NCBI RefSeq assembly: GCF_028368995.1
Contig: NZ_JAQNDL010000001.1
Location: 310,001-374,000, forward strand
DNA: 64,000 nucleotides
Source of the DNA: Nannocystis bainbridge
GTDB taxonomy: Bacteria > Myxococcota_A > Polyangia > Nannocystales > Nannocystaceae
Direction of reading: 5' to 3'
In this document: positions 17,867-26,320 of the stretch, piece after piece
Layout of the letters: each line of letters opens with the position of its first letter
Numbering within the stretch: the first letter of the stretch is position 1
The notes under the pieces: model-generated
What the model saw: only the letters and a program-made list of their open reading frames with translations
Told to the model about the DNA's origin: nothing
Database searches by the model: none
Made by a program: the position numbers and the translations under genes

Positions 17867-18934
17867 TCACTCGCTGGTGCGCGCCGCCAGCGCTTGCGCC
17901 GCGTACTCTACCAGAGGGATCGCCGCCTCGTAGTCCATGCGGTCCGAGCCCAGCAGCGCGACCGCGGCCGTGCGCCCGTCCTCGACCGGCTGGACCCGGC
18001 AACCGATGAGGCTCATCCCCGACAGCACGCACGGCCCTGTCGGCCCCAGCCCTGCCAGCGTCGGCCGCAGCTCCGCGGCCACGTGGACCTCCGCGCGCGC
18101 CTGCTCGAGCGTGTGCTCCGGCAGCAGCTGACACAGCAGCTCGGCGAGCCCGTGATAGTCGTCGAACAGCGCCAGCACCTGCGCCAGGGTTTGGTCGCTC
18201 TGGCCCGCCAGCAGCCGTTGCCCGGCGATCTGCACCCACAACGGATCGAGCGCCGCCGCCGTGCACAGCCACAGCCCGATGCGCAGGCTCTCGGCCAGCA
18301 GGCGATCGACGCGCGCCTCGTGTTCGGCCCACAGCCGCGACAGCTCCGCCCGCGCCTCGGCCAGCGTCTTGCCGACGCACAGCCCGCGCAGCCGCTCTTG
18401 CAGCCGCAGCAGACCTCCGCCCTCGGCGAAGCGGGCGTCGATCGTCACCGGGTGCAGCCGCGTGTGCATCCCCGCCAGCGTCAGCGCCACCATCGCCCGG
18501 CAGCCCTGCACCGGCACCAGGTCGACCTGCAGCACCTTGCCGCCGCGGTCCTCGCTGACGAACGTGACCGCCACGCAGCTCGCCACCTCGCTCAGCACCT
18601 GCGCCGCCACCCGCATGCTCTCGGCCCCGTGGACCGGCTCCGACAGCGACACGTCGACCGCTCGCCGCAGCTCCGCCCGCAGCGGCGGCGGCCGCACCAG
18701 CGAGCGCACGTACAGCCGCATCGCCAGCGGCGTCGGCAGGCGCCCGGCCGACTGGTGCGGCTGCGCCACGTAGCCGGCCTCCTCGAGCGCCACCAGCTCG
18801 TTGCGGATCGTCGCCGCCGACCACTCGAGCCCGTGGGCCTGCACCAGCGCCCCCGACGCCACAGCGCGCCCGGTGACGATGTACTCGCGGCACACGGCGA
18901 ACAGGATCCGCTGGCGTCTGGGGCTCAGCTCCAC
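17867..18934 (-). CDS. hrcA: Heat-shock repressor HrcA
   Basis: 355 residues from GTG 18934. An N-terminal winged helix (~1-75: 'SPRRQRILFAVCREYIVTGR', 'SAATIRNELVALEEAGY', then PHQSAGRLPT) is followed by the GAF-like and dimerisation domains. HrcA normally represses grpE/dnaK and groESL by binding CIRCE inverted repeats. It is first in the operon. I find no CIRCE-like TTAGCACTC-N9-GAGTGCTAA upstream of it or in the 87-base gap before grpE, so the operator may be diverged or elsewhere. Confidence 0.92.
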   Translation of the reverse strand: MELSPRRQRILFAVCREYIVTGRAVASGALVQAHGLEWSAATIRNELVALEEAGYVAQPHQSAGRLPTPLAMRLYVRSLVRPPPLRAELRRAVDVSLSEPVHGAESMRVAAQVLSEVASCVAVTFVSEDRGGKVLQVDLVPVQGCRAMVALTLAGMHTRLHPVTIDARFAEGGGLLRLQERLRGLCVGKTLAEARAELSRLWAEHEARVDRLLAESLRIGLWLCTAAALDPLWVQIAGQRLLAGQSDQTLAQVLALFDDYHGLAELLCQLLPEHTLEQARAEVHVAAELRPTLAGLGPTGPCVLSGMSLIGCRVQPVEDGRTAAVALLGSDRMDYEAAIPLVEYAAQALAARTSE

Positions 18935-19079
18935 TCGATCCGCATTTACCTCGTCTCGCCCCCGGACGCCAGCAGGCGCGCGCGTGCCCCCCGCAAACCC
19001 GCGCCGACCGCTGTCACCCGCGCCGCCGCGCCCGAACCCCTCGCCCGCCCCGGCCCGCGCGTCCCCTCACCCCAAGCCC

Positions 19080-19436
19080 GAAATCATTCGCCCGTCTCGG
19101 ACTCGCGCCCTCACCCCGCCCCGCGAGCCCGAAATCAGTCGCCCGTCTCCGACTCGCCCGTCATCCCCCCGCGAGCCCGTAATCACGCGTCCGCCCCGAC
19201 TCGCGCCCTTCTCGCCCGAAATCAGTCGCCCGTCTCCGACTCGCACCCATCCCCCCACTCGCAATCACTCGCCCGCCCCACCCGCGCCCCGCTCGGCCGA
19301 AATCAGTCGCCATCACGGATTCACCCCTCACCCCGCTCGCTCGCAATCATTCGCCCACCCCCGACCCGCGCCCCTTCACTCACCGCCTCGCCCGAAATCA
19401 TTCCTCCGCCCCCGCCTCGCGCCCCTCACTTCGCCG
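19080..19436. repeat. Degenerate tandem repeat of eight 38-51-bp units upstream of hrcA
   Basis: Units begin with G(A/C/T)AATCA and continue (T/G/C)TCGCCCGTCTCCGACTCGC plus a C-rich tail. They start at 19080, 19131, 19179, 19218, 19261, 19299, 19343 and 19394. Units 1, 2 and 4 share the core almost perfectly; the others are degraded. The array fills most of the 491-base gap between the 3' end of the LysR gene and the start of hrcA, so it lies in the hrcA promoter region. No relation to the CATGTCC hairpins. Confidence 0.75.
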
Positions 19437-20442
19437 CCTTCGCAGCCCGCTTGCCGCTCCTCGCGCGCTCGCGCGTGACCCTCGCCTGCGCCGCCTTCGC
19501 GCCCTTCCCTGGCCTCCGCCCCTCGCTCGCCTTCACCGGCTCGCTCGCCGAGGCCGCGCACAGCGTCGCCAGCCGGTCGACGATCCACTGGTGCGCCGGC
19601 CCGAGGATCGTGTCCGCGCGGTGGATCGCCGCCAGGTGCAGCGTGTGCTCGTCGTCGGCCCACGCCGCCGGGCGAATCGCCACCAGCCGGCCGGCCGCCA
19701 GATCGTCCTCCACCATCGCCGCCGGCAGGTTGCCCCAGCCGAGGCCCGCGCGCAGCAGCGCCTGCTTCGTGTGAAGGTCGGCCACCCGCCAGGTCCGCGG
19801 CGAAAGCACCGCCTGATCGGGCACCCCCGCCTGCCCGCGCTCCGACAGCACCACCTGCACGTGCTCGCCCAGGCGCGCGCCCGCGATCTTGCCGCGCAGG
19901 CGCGCCAGCGGGTGCTCCGCGGCCACCACCGCGATCATCCGGATCGGCGCCAGCGGCCGCCGCTCGAGCCCCGGGGCCACGGCGATCGGCGCAGTCACCC
20001 CGAGCGTCGCCGCCCCCGCCAGCACGCGCGCGGACACGTCGGACATCGTCTCGGTGTCGACGCGCAGCGCCACCGTCGGGAACGCCGCCGCGAATTCGCG
20101 GCACAGCGCCACCAGCACCTGCAGCGGGAACAACGCGTCCACGCACAGCGACACCGCCGGCTCGAGCCCGCGCGCGATCCCGGCTGCCAGCCCGCGCAGC
20201 GCATCGACCTCGCCCGCCACCCGCCGCGCCGCCGCCAGGATCGCCTGGCCCGGCTCGGTCAGCCGCGGCACCCGCGTCGAGCGGTCGAACACCGCCACGT
20301 CGAGCTGGCGCTCGAGGTTGGCGACCGCCTGGCTGACCGCCGACTGGACCCGCCGCAGCCGCCGCGCCGCCGCCGAGAAGCTCCCGGCCTCCGCCACCGC
20401 CATCAGCACCCGTAACTGGTCGAGCGTGACCTCGCCGATCAT
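19426..20442 (-). CDS. LysR-family transcriptional regulator
   Basis: 338 residues from ATG 20442. An N-terminal helix-turn-helix (~1-60; 'LDQLRVLMAVAEAGSFSAAA', 'VQSAVSQAVANLERQL') is followed by a periplasmic-binding-type effector domain. An unusual Lys/Arg-rich tail of about 35 residues ends in GKRAAKAAK and may add nonspecific DNA binding. It is divergent from the pirin gene (70-base gap), the usual arrangement in which a LysR protein controls the neighbouring gene and itself. Effector unknown. Confidence 0.9.
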   Translation of the reverse strand: MIGEVTLDQLRVLMAVAEAGSFSAAARRLRRVQSAVSQAVANLERQLDVAVFDRSTRVPRLTEPGQAILAAARRVAGEVDALRGLAAGIARGLEPAVSLCVDALFPLQVLVALCREFAAAFPTVALRVDTETMSDVSARVLAGAATLGVTAPIAVAPGLERRPLAPIRMIAVVAAEHPLARLRGKIAGARLGEHVQVVLSERGQAGVPDQAVLSPRTWRVADLHTKQALLRAGLGWGNLPAAMVEDDLAAGRLVAIRPAAWADDEHTLHLAAIHRADTILGPAHQWIVDRLATLCAASASEPVKASEGRRPGKGAKAAQARVTRERARSGKRAAKAAK

Positions 20443-20512
20443 CCGCGAAGTATCGCAGAAACTGATGGAAGGCATCACATCTTCAGCGATTTACAGCATA
20501 AAAACCCGCGTC

Positions 20513-21226
20513 ATGATGGGGCACGTCATGCTCACCCAACGCCTCGCCGACTCTCGCGGCCACGCCGAACACGGCTGGCTCGACTCCCATCACACCTTCT
20601 CGTTCGCCGACTACTACGACCCGGCGCACATGGGCTTCCGCAACCTCCGCGTCATCAACGAGGACCGCGTCGAGCCCGGCCGCGGCTTCGGCACCCACCC
20701 GCACCGCGACATGGAGATCCTGTCCTACGTGCTCGAGGGCGGCCTCGAGCACCGCGACTCGATGGGCACCGGCTCGGTCATCCGCCCCGGCGACGTGCAG
20801 GTGATGAGCGCGGGCACCGGCGTCTCGCACAGCGAGTTCAACGCCTCGCACACCGAGCCCGTGCATTTCCTGCAGATCTGGCTGCTCCCCGAGCGCCGCG
20901 GCCTGAAGCCCGGCTACCAGCAGCGCAGCTTCGGCGCGGCCGACAAGGACGGCCGCCTGCGCCTGGTCGCCAGCCCGGACGGCCGCGACGACAGCGTCAC
21001 TATCCACACCGACGCCAGCATCTACGCCGGTGTGTTCGCCGCCGGCCAGCGCGCCGAGCACCCGCTCGCGTCCGGCCGCCACGCCTGGGTCCACGTCGCC
21101 CGGGGCACCGTCCGCGTCAACGGCCACGACCTCAAGGCCGGCGACGCCCTCGCCCTCTCGAACGAACCCACCGTCACCGTCGAGGGCACCAGCAGCGGCG
21201 AAGTCCTGGTCTTCGACCTCGGCTAA
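20513..21226 (+). CDS. Pirin-family cupin protein (YhhW/YhaK-like)
   Basis: 237 residues from ATG 20513; ATG 20516 and 20528 are also in frame, and MLTQRLADSRGHAEHGWL at 20528 matches typical pirin starts. The N-terminal cupin has the metal-binding THPHRDMEIL motif and AGTGVSHSEFN. A second, degenerate cupin follows. Relatives act as quercetin 2,3-dioxygenases or redox sensors. The divergent LysR gene is the likely regulator. A strong 19-bp hairpin begins six bases after the stop. Confidence 0.9.
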   Translation: MMGHVMLTQRLADSRGHAEHGWLDSHHTFSFADYYDPAHMGFRNLRVINEDRVEPGRGFGTHPHRDMEILSYVLEGGLEHRDSMGTGSVIRPGDVQVMSAGTGVSHSEFNASHTEPVHFLQIWLLPERRGLKPGYQQRSFGAADKDGRLRLVASPDGRDDSVTIHTDASIYAGVFAAGQRAEHPLASGRHAWVHVARGTVRVNGHDLKAGDALALSNEPTVTVEGTSSGEVLVFDLG

Positions 21227-21231
21227 CCGAA

Positions 21232-21273
21232 TGTCCGTGAGGACATGCTCCACAGAGCATGTCCTCACGGACA
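21232..21273 (+). repeat. Perfect 19-bp-stem hairpin after the pirin gene
   Basis: Bases 21232-21250 (TGTCCGTGAGGACATGCTC) pair exactly with 21255-21273 around the loop CACA. The stem contains both family arms (TGTCC...GGACATG). It is followed by GCTTTATATTT, so it may work as a transcription terminator for the pirin gene. Confidence 0.85.
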
Positions 21274-21483
21274 GCTTTATATTTCGCTTTCCAGCACCCG
21301 GCGAGAACTCCGGGCGAGGAATCCCGAGCAAGGCTCCGAGCGAGGAACTCCGGGTGAGAAGCGCCGCGAGCTCCCAGCGTGGCAGTGGACGCGCGAGGCA
21401 CCGGCGCCGCCGAAGTCGGCGGTCACGAGCACCCACGTCAGATCGCCCCCCTGCGCGCGTAGAGTCCGCGAGAGGCTCCCCGC

Positions 21484-22155
21484 ATGCGGAATTGGCTCGC
21501 GCTCGCCCTCCTCGGCTTCCTCGTCCTCGGCGCCTGGTGGTTCACGCGCACGGCTCCACGTGCGGGCGAAGCCGTGGTCCGGGCCGATACACCGGCCCAG
21601 CCGATCGCCGAGGCTGCGCAGCGGCGGACCCTGCTCGACGACCCCGCGCCCGCGCGAGCTCATCGCCTGCGCGAAGGCACCGCCCGGCGCGAGGCCATGC
21701 AGCGCCAGATCGTCGCCGCCATGGCCGCGCGCGACGCCGCGGCAGGCCCCCCGCGCACCGCCGGCGATCCCGCTCGCGGCGGCCTGGCGCGCGCGCAGCC
21801 GACCGAGGACGCCCCCGCCGGCGCCATCGTCGACCGCACCGGCAACCACGCCTACCTCACTCGCGTGCTGAGCCAGGACCTCATGCCGCTGGTCGACGAG
21901 TGCCACGCGCTCGTCCGCGAGGCGCACCCCGATCTCGCCGGCATGCTCGTGCTCGACCTCGAGCTCCTCGGCGACGAGGACATCGGCGGCGTCATCAACA
22001 CCCTCGAGCCCGGCAAGGGCAACGAGATCGCCGAGCCGGCCCTGCTCGAGTGCGTACGCGAGTCGCTGCTCGCCACCACCCTGCCCCCGCCCGAACAGGG
22101 CGGCCGCGACGCCGTCTCGCTGTCGATGCGCTTCGACCCACCGACGAGCGAGTGA
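21484..22155 (+). CDS. Single-pass membrane protein with AgmX/PglI-like C-terminal domain
   Basis: 223 residues. One N-terminal membrane helix (WLALALLGFLVLGAWWF) anchors it in the inner membrane. A basic, Ala/Arg-rich spacer follows, then a ~100-residue periplasmic domain with 'LVDECHALVREAHPDLAGML' and 'LECVRESLLATTL'. Two conserved-looking Cys match the pattern of myxobacterial AgmX/PglI C-terminal domains. Possibly linked to envelope machinery; no direct evidence of role. The upstream 200 bases hold imperfect GCGAGGAACTCCGGG repeats (21300-21365). Confidence 0.6.
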   Translation: MRNWLALALLGFLVLGAWWFTRTAPRAGEAVVRADTPAQPIAEAAQRRTLLDDPAPARAHRLREGTARREAMQRQIVAAMAARDAAAGPPRTAGDPARGGLARAQPTEDAPAGAIVDRTGNHAYLTRVLSQDLMPLVDECHALVREAHPDLAGMLVLDLELLGDEDIGGVINTLEPGKGNEIAEPALLECVRESLLATTLPPPEQGGRDAVSLSMRFDPPTSE

Positions 22156-22275
22156 AGACCGCGCCGCCCTGCACCGGCGCGCCTCTCCCCGCCGCCCCGG
22201 AGCACCGAGGCCCGCACGCCGCTGACATGACCGCGAGACCATGCCCATGCACCCGCCGCGTCGTGATGTCCGAAC

Positions 22276-22299
22276 GGTCATGTCCCAAAGGACATGACC
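22276..22299. repeat. 10-bp hairpin at the 3' end of hemW
   Basis: GGTCATGTCC (22276-22285) pairs perfectly with GGACATGACC (22290-22299) around CAAA. It lies two bases beyond the hemW stop, the 3' side for that minus-strand gene. More degenerate copies lie at 22222-22275. Confidence 0.8.
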
Positions 22300-22300
22300 A

Positions 22301-23479
22301 TCACGCCAGCAGGTCGGCTGCCACCGCGTCGTGCCAGTACCAGCGGCCCGGCGCGATCCGCAGCACCTGCCCCTCCGCCGCCCACTCGAGGTTCCCGCGC
22401 GCCACTTGGCGGCGCGTGCGGTGCTCGATCCACCCGCGCGTCACCGCAGGGAACCGGCGCAGGTACGCCCCCACGTCGAGCCCCCGGAGGTCGCGCAGGC
22501 CCGTCCACAGCCCCTCGATCGCCGCCGCCTCCGGCGTCAGGCGCTCCGCCTCCGCCGGCGTGCCCGGGTCCGCCAGCCACGTCGGCAGCCCGCGCACATT
22601 GCCGCGGCGCAGCACCGACCCGTCGGCGAAGTAGCGGGCCGAGTGGGCCGACGGCCCGAGCCCGAGGTAGTCCTGCCACGTCCAGTACAGCAGGTTGTGC
22701 TGTGCCTCCGCGCCTGCGCGCGCATAGCTGGCCACCTCGTAGTGCTGCAGCCCCGCCGAGGTCAGCGCCTGCTCGGCCGCGGCCAGCATGTCGGCCTGGT
22801 GATCGCTGTCGGGCAGGCGTCGCTTGCCGCGGCGGACCAGCGTCGGCCACGGCGTATCGGCCTCGATCGTCAGCGCGTACACCGACACGTGCTCCGCGCC
22901 CGCCTGCGTCAGCCGGGCCACATCGGCCTGCACGCCCGCCGCCGTCTGCCCTGGCCAGCCCACGATCAGATCGGCGCTCACCCGCAGCCCCGCCTCCACC
23001 GCCGCTGCGATCGAAGCCAGCGCCTGCTCCGGCGAGTGGACCCGCCCGAGCGTGCGCAGCCCCTCCGCCTCGGTGCTCTGCGTCCCCAGCGACACCCGCG
23101 TGCCGCCGATCGCCCGCACCGCCGCGTACAGCGAGGGGTCACCGTGCTCGGGGTTCACCTCGACCGTGAACTCGCGCGCCCCGGCCCCCGGGAACCGGCG
23201 CGCCAGCCACTCGCCCAGTTGCGCCAGCCCGGCCGGCCCGAGCAGGCTCGGTGTCCCGCCGCCGAGGTACACCGTCGACCATGGCGCATCGGCCAGGTCC
23301 GAATCGCCAGGTCCTTCGGGACATGTCCATTCCGCCAGCTCTTGCCCCCGCCCGCTCGCCTCGCGCTCGAGCCCGGCGATGAACCCCGCGACGTCCGGCG
23401 TGCGTCCGACCTGGAAGTCGAAGTCGCAGTACGGGCAGGCCCGGGCGCAGAACGGCACGTGGACGTAGATCCCCCGCAT
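22301..23479 (-). CDS. hemW: Radical-SAM heme chaperone HemW (coproporphyrinogen oxidase-like)
   Basis: 392 residues from ATG 23479; ATG 23494 is an in-frame alternative. Starts MRGIYVHVPFCARACPYCDF, carrying the CxxxCxxC cluster motif for the 4Fe-4S/SAM site, followed by YLGGGTPSLL, 'EVNPEHGD', and GxQS-like 'RVSLGTQSTEAEGLRTLGR'. The C-terminal HemN-type domain contains 'EAQHNLLYWTWQDYLGLGPS'. HemW-type proteins bind heme and probably insert it into respiratory enzymes; true HemN activity is less likely. A family repeat (GTCC-TTCG-GGAC, ~23310-23335) encodes an extra segment (EWTCPEGPGDSD) before YLGGGTPS. Confidence 0.88.
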   Translation of the reverse strand: MRGIYVHVPFCARACPYCDFDFQVGRTPDVAGFIAGLEREASGRGQELAEWTCPEGPGDSDLADAPWSTVYLGGGTPSLLGPAGLAQLGEWLARRFPGAGAREFTVEVNPEHGDPSLYAAVRAIGGTRVSLGTQSTEAEGLRTLGRVHSPEQALASIAAAVEAGLRVSADLIVGWPGQTAAGVQADVARLTQAGAEHVSVYALTIEADTPWPTLVRRGKRRLPDSDHQADMLAAAEQALTSAGLQHYEVASYARAGAEAQHNLLYWTWQDYLGLGPSAHSARYFADGSVLRRGNVRGLPTWLADPGTPAEAERLTPEAAAIEGLWTGLRDLRGLDVGAYLRRFPAVTRGWIEHRTRRQVARGNLEWAAEGQVLRIAPGRWYWHDAVAADLLA

Positions 23480-23662
23480 CGACGCCCTCCTCATGACCCC
23501 GCCGGCGCGCGCCGTCCAGCGACCGCGCGCGCACGGCCGCCCGCCGCGGGTCTGCCCGGCCACCGATCCCTCGGGACCCGCGCCCGCGAGCCCGCCGCCG
23601 CGCAGCAGCCCGGGCCGGCTCGCCGACCCCCCCGGGCCCGCACCTGGCTCCAAGAACATGCA

Positions 23663-23710
23663 CTCTCGGCCATGCCCGGGCGGACATGTCCCTTCGGGCA
23701 TGCCCGAGAG
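23663..23710. repeat. 15-bp-stem hairpin between hemW and the Thg1-like gene
   Basis: CTCTCGG-C-CATGCCCG (23663-23678) pairs with CGGGCATG-C-CCGAGAG (23695-23710), with one C/C mismatch. The 16-nt loop holds the palindrome GGACATGTCC. It lies just 3' of the Thg1-like gene (minus). Confidence 0.75.
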
Positions 23711-23734
23711 GACCTGCGCGAACGGCCAGCCGGG

Positions 23735-24448
23735 CTACACGTCGGAGACGAGCGCGGCGAAGTCGGCGCCGTGGGGAACATCGTCGTAGAGCTCGACCCC
23801 GCCGTCGGCGCGGAAGCGGGCCGCCACGCCGCGCCACCACCAGTGGGGCAGCGTCTCGAGGTCGACGCCGGCCGAGCGGAGCAGGCTGGCCTGGGCCTCG
23901 ACGGTCTCGAGGCTGGACGGGTGGAACGGCTGGCCGAGGCCGCGCATCTGCAGGCCGAGGCGGCGCGACGAGCGGAGCGGCGTCGCCTCCTCGAGCCACT
24001 CTTGCGCCGACACGAAGGCGCGGCGGGCGATGCCGATGTCGGGGAACTCGAAGATGTGGCCGTGGACCACCAGCTCCTCGCCGAGCAGCACCGCCAGGCG
24101 GGCCGAGTACATCGACAGCAGCTGCTCGTAGACCGCCAGCGAGCTGCCCATGCGCGAGACCGCGTCGGCGCGGACCAGTGCCACCACCTCTTCGGCGCTG
24201 GCGTAGGCGAACGACACGTTGTGCGACTGCAGCAGACCGATGCCCGCGCGCACCGTGAGGCGGGCGAGCTCCGAGTCGAGCGGGTCGTTGGCGCGGGCGC
24301 GCATCTCGAGCAGGCGCGCCACGCCCTCGGGGCGCGGCGCGAACTGCATCACCAGACGGAACCCCGGCATCGGCTCGTGATCGCCGAGTACACGGAAGGC
24401 GGAGAACTTACCCCAGGTGTGATTGCCTTGGACCTCGACGCTCTGCAT
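23735..24448 (-). CDS. Thg1-like (tRNA-His guanylyltransferase family) protein, active-site residues altered
   Basis: 237 residues. The fold pattern matches Thg1: a first strand region ('GFRLVMQFAPRP'), 'NVSFAYASAEEVVALV' where active enzymes have a SDE-type motif, 'GHIFEFPDIGIARRAFVSAQ' matching the F-P-D...WRQ region, and a C-terminal LPHWWWRGVAARF like the family's 'W-x-RG' end. The carboxylates expected to bind catalytic metals appear replaced (the FRLDGR-type Asp by VLGDHEPM/GFR; SDE by SAE). It may therefore have lost 3'-5' nucleotidyl transfer and bind tRNA or another ligand. Bacterial Thg1-like proteins occur in myxobacteria. Recognition is by eye and moderate. Confidence 0.5.
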   Translation of the reverse strand: MQSVEVQGNHTWGKFSAFRVLGDHEPMPGFRLVMQFAPRPEGVARLLEMRARANDPLDSELARLTVRAGIGLLQSHNVSFAYASAEEVVALVRADAVSRMGSSLAVYEQLLSMYSARLAVLLGEELVVHGHIFEFPDIGIARRAFVSAQEWLEEATPLRSSRRLGLQMRGLGQPFHPSSLETVEAQASLLRSAGVDLETLPHWWWRGVAARFRADGGVELYDDVPHGADFAALVSDV

Positions 24449-24516
24449 CGGCTATCTCGTCTCGCCCGTCGCCCGCTTCGTGTGTCGCTGCTGTCTCTGG
24501 CCGGCGGATGGCCCGC

Positions 24517-26091
24517 CTACCTCATCGAGAACATCGTGTACGCGACGTAGCCGAGCCCACCGAGCCCGAACAGCACGAGGATCCACGTGATGGCCGCGCT
24601 GCCCTGCTTGGTCTGCTCGGCCATGATGCCGTGCCCGAAGCTGGTGCTCGTCGCGCCCGGATCGACCACCGGGATCGACACCGTCGACATCGCCGGGCTC
24701 TGCTTGGTCGCCATCGAGCGGCCCGCGGACAGCGAGCGGTTGGCCCCCGTCGGCGCGCGGCGCGGGCCGGAGCCGGTGCTCTGGCCGGCGCTCGGCGTCA
24801 GCGTCTTGTGGCGGCTCGACGGCGTCTTGCGATGGTTGCGGCGCGCGCCGGCCACCGCCGCCGCCTCGGACGCCGCGCGCTGGCTGCGGGTCGTCGGCGC
24901 CGAGCCGGTCGGCGGCTTCTGCTGCGCCTGCTGCTGCTGCTGCTGCGCGACCTGCTGCAGCCGCTGCGCCTCGGCGAGCACCGCGTCGAGGTTGCCGATC
25001 GTCATCGACTTCTTGCTGCGCGTGTCGGACTGCGCCGGCTTGGCCCAGTCGGGCGCGTCGTCGCGGTTGTCCTGCTGCGAGTCGAGGCGGTCGAACTGGT
25101 CGAAGTCGAGGGCCTCGTCGGCGAGGTCGTCGTAGAGGTCGTCGTAGTTGACCTCGGCCGGCGCGCCCTCGCCGAACATCTCGGCCATGTAGTTGGAGAG
25201 GATGCGCGGCGTGCTGCGGATGCCCGACTCTTCCGTGAACCGCTCGAGGTCACGGAACATGTGGTCGCAGTTCTGGTAGCGCTCGGCCGGGTCGACCTCG
25301 AGCGCCTTCATGATGATCGCCTCGAGCGCCGGCGGGAACTCGGGGTCGACGAACGTCGGCGCCGGGATGTCGCCCTCGACGATGCGATTGGCGACCTCCT
25401 CGGCGGCGCCGCGGAACAGTCGCCGGCCGAGGCACATCTCGTAGAGCACCACGCCGAGCGCGAAGATGTCGGCGCGGGCGTCGATCGGGTGGCCGAGCAC
25501 CTGCTCCGGGGCCATGTAGGCCAGCTTGCCGGCGAACTGACCCTCGCCGCCCTGCACGCTCGCGCGCGTGGCCGCGATGCCGAAGTCGACGATCTTGCAG
25601 GTGCCGTCGTAGCCGACGTGGATGTTGGTCGGGTTGATGTCGCGGTGACACAGCCCGAGCAGGCGCCCGCGGTCGTCGGCGCGCGAGTGGACGTAATACA
25701 GCCCCTCGAGCCCCTGCATGATGATGCCGAGCGAGATCTCCAGCGGCAGCCGCAGCCCCGTCTTGGCCGACTTGCGCAGGACCGCGACCAGCTCCTGACC
25801 CTTCAGGAGCTCCATGGCGATGAAGTACTCGCCTCCCATCTCGCCGAGGTCGTAGGTGTGCACCACGTTCTGGTGCGTCAGCGTGGCGGCGACCCGGGCC
25901 TCGTCGAGGAACATCCGCACGACGTTCGGCCGTTCGGCGAACTCCTCGCGCAGCCGCTTGATCACCAGCTCCTTGGCGAACCCCTCGATGCCGGAGTACG
26001 TGGCCCGATAGATCTCGGCCATGCCGCCGGTAGCGATGTGCTCGACCAGCACATACTTGTCGCCGAAGGGCGTTGGCTCAATGTTGCTCAA
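24517..26091 (-). CDS. Ser/Thr protein kinase with C-terminal membrane anchor
   Basis: 524 residues. N-terminal kinase: ATGGMAEIY loop, K45, H149-R150-D151 followed by INPTN (the CHRDINPTN variant common in myxobacterial kinases), DFG 169-171, and 'KLAYMAPEQ'. A ~220-residue low-complexity tail with acidic Asp runs, a poly-Gln stretch (QQQQQQ) and Ser/Thr/Arg segments precedes a C-terminal helix (ITWILVLFGLGGLGYVAYTM). The protein is therefore tail-anchored with the kinase in the cytoplasm. It follows gpsA on the same strand after a 229-base gap with no gene. Confidence 0.92.
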   Translation of the reverse strand: MSNIEPTPFGDKYVLVEHIATGGMAEIYRATYSGIEGFAKELVIKRLREEFAERPNVVRMFLDEARVAATLTHQNVVHTYDLGEMGGEYFIAMELLKGQELVAVLRKSAKTGLRLPLEISLGIIMQGLEGLYYVHSRADDRGRLLGLCHRDINPTNIHVGYDGTCKIVDFGIAATRASVQGGEGQFAGKLAYMAPEQVLGHPIDARADIFALGVVLYEMCLGRRLFRGAAEEVANRIVEGDIPAPTFVDPEFPPALEAIIMKALEVDPAERYQNCDHMFRDLERFTEESGIRSTPRILSNYMAEMFGEGAPAEVNYDDLYDDLADEALDFDQFDRLDSQQDNRDDAPDWAKPAQSDTRSKKSMTIGNLDAVLAEAQRLQQVAQQQQQQAQQKPPTGSAPTTRSQRAASEAAAVAGARRNHRKTPSSRHKTLTPSAGQSTGSGPRRAPTGANRSLSAGRSMATKQSPAMSTVSIPVVDPGATSTSFGHGIMAEQTKQGSAAITWILVLFGLGGLGYVAYTMFSMR

Positions 26092-26320
26092 GGCGGCCCC
26101 AGATTAACGGATCTGCGATCTGTCGCCAAGCCCCGGCGGCCGCCCGCGCCGTCAGGCCACGGCGTCGCCGATAAAGCCGCGGCCTTGCGGCGAAATCCCG
26201 GCGGCGGCGGCCCGGACCCGGCGGGCCGCGCCGCGGGGGCCCGCGGTTGCGCCCGGGCCGCAACCGGGATCGCGCACGCTCGCGGGTGGGCGGGTGCCCA
26301 CCTGTCGGGGCGGTCCGGCG

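Noticed and set aside
19080-19436. CRISPR array or coding repeat protein
   Set aside because: Unit length and sequence drift, there are no unique spacers, and no frame gives a plausible protein with start and signal.
15356-19774. A 1472-codon open frame on the plus strand across the heat-shock operon
   Set aside because: It is antisense to hrcA-grpE-dnaK-dnaJ, is Arg/His/Gln-rich, has no domain, and reflects third-position GC bias.
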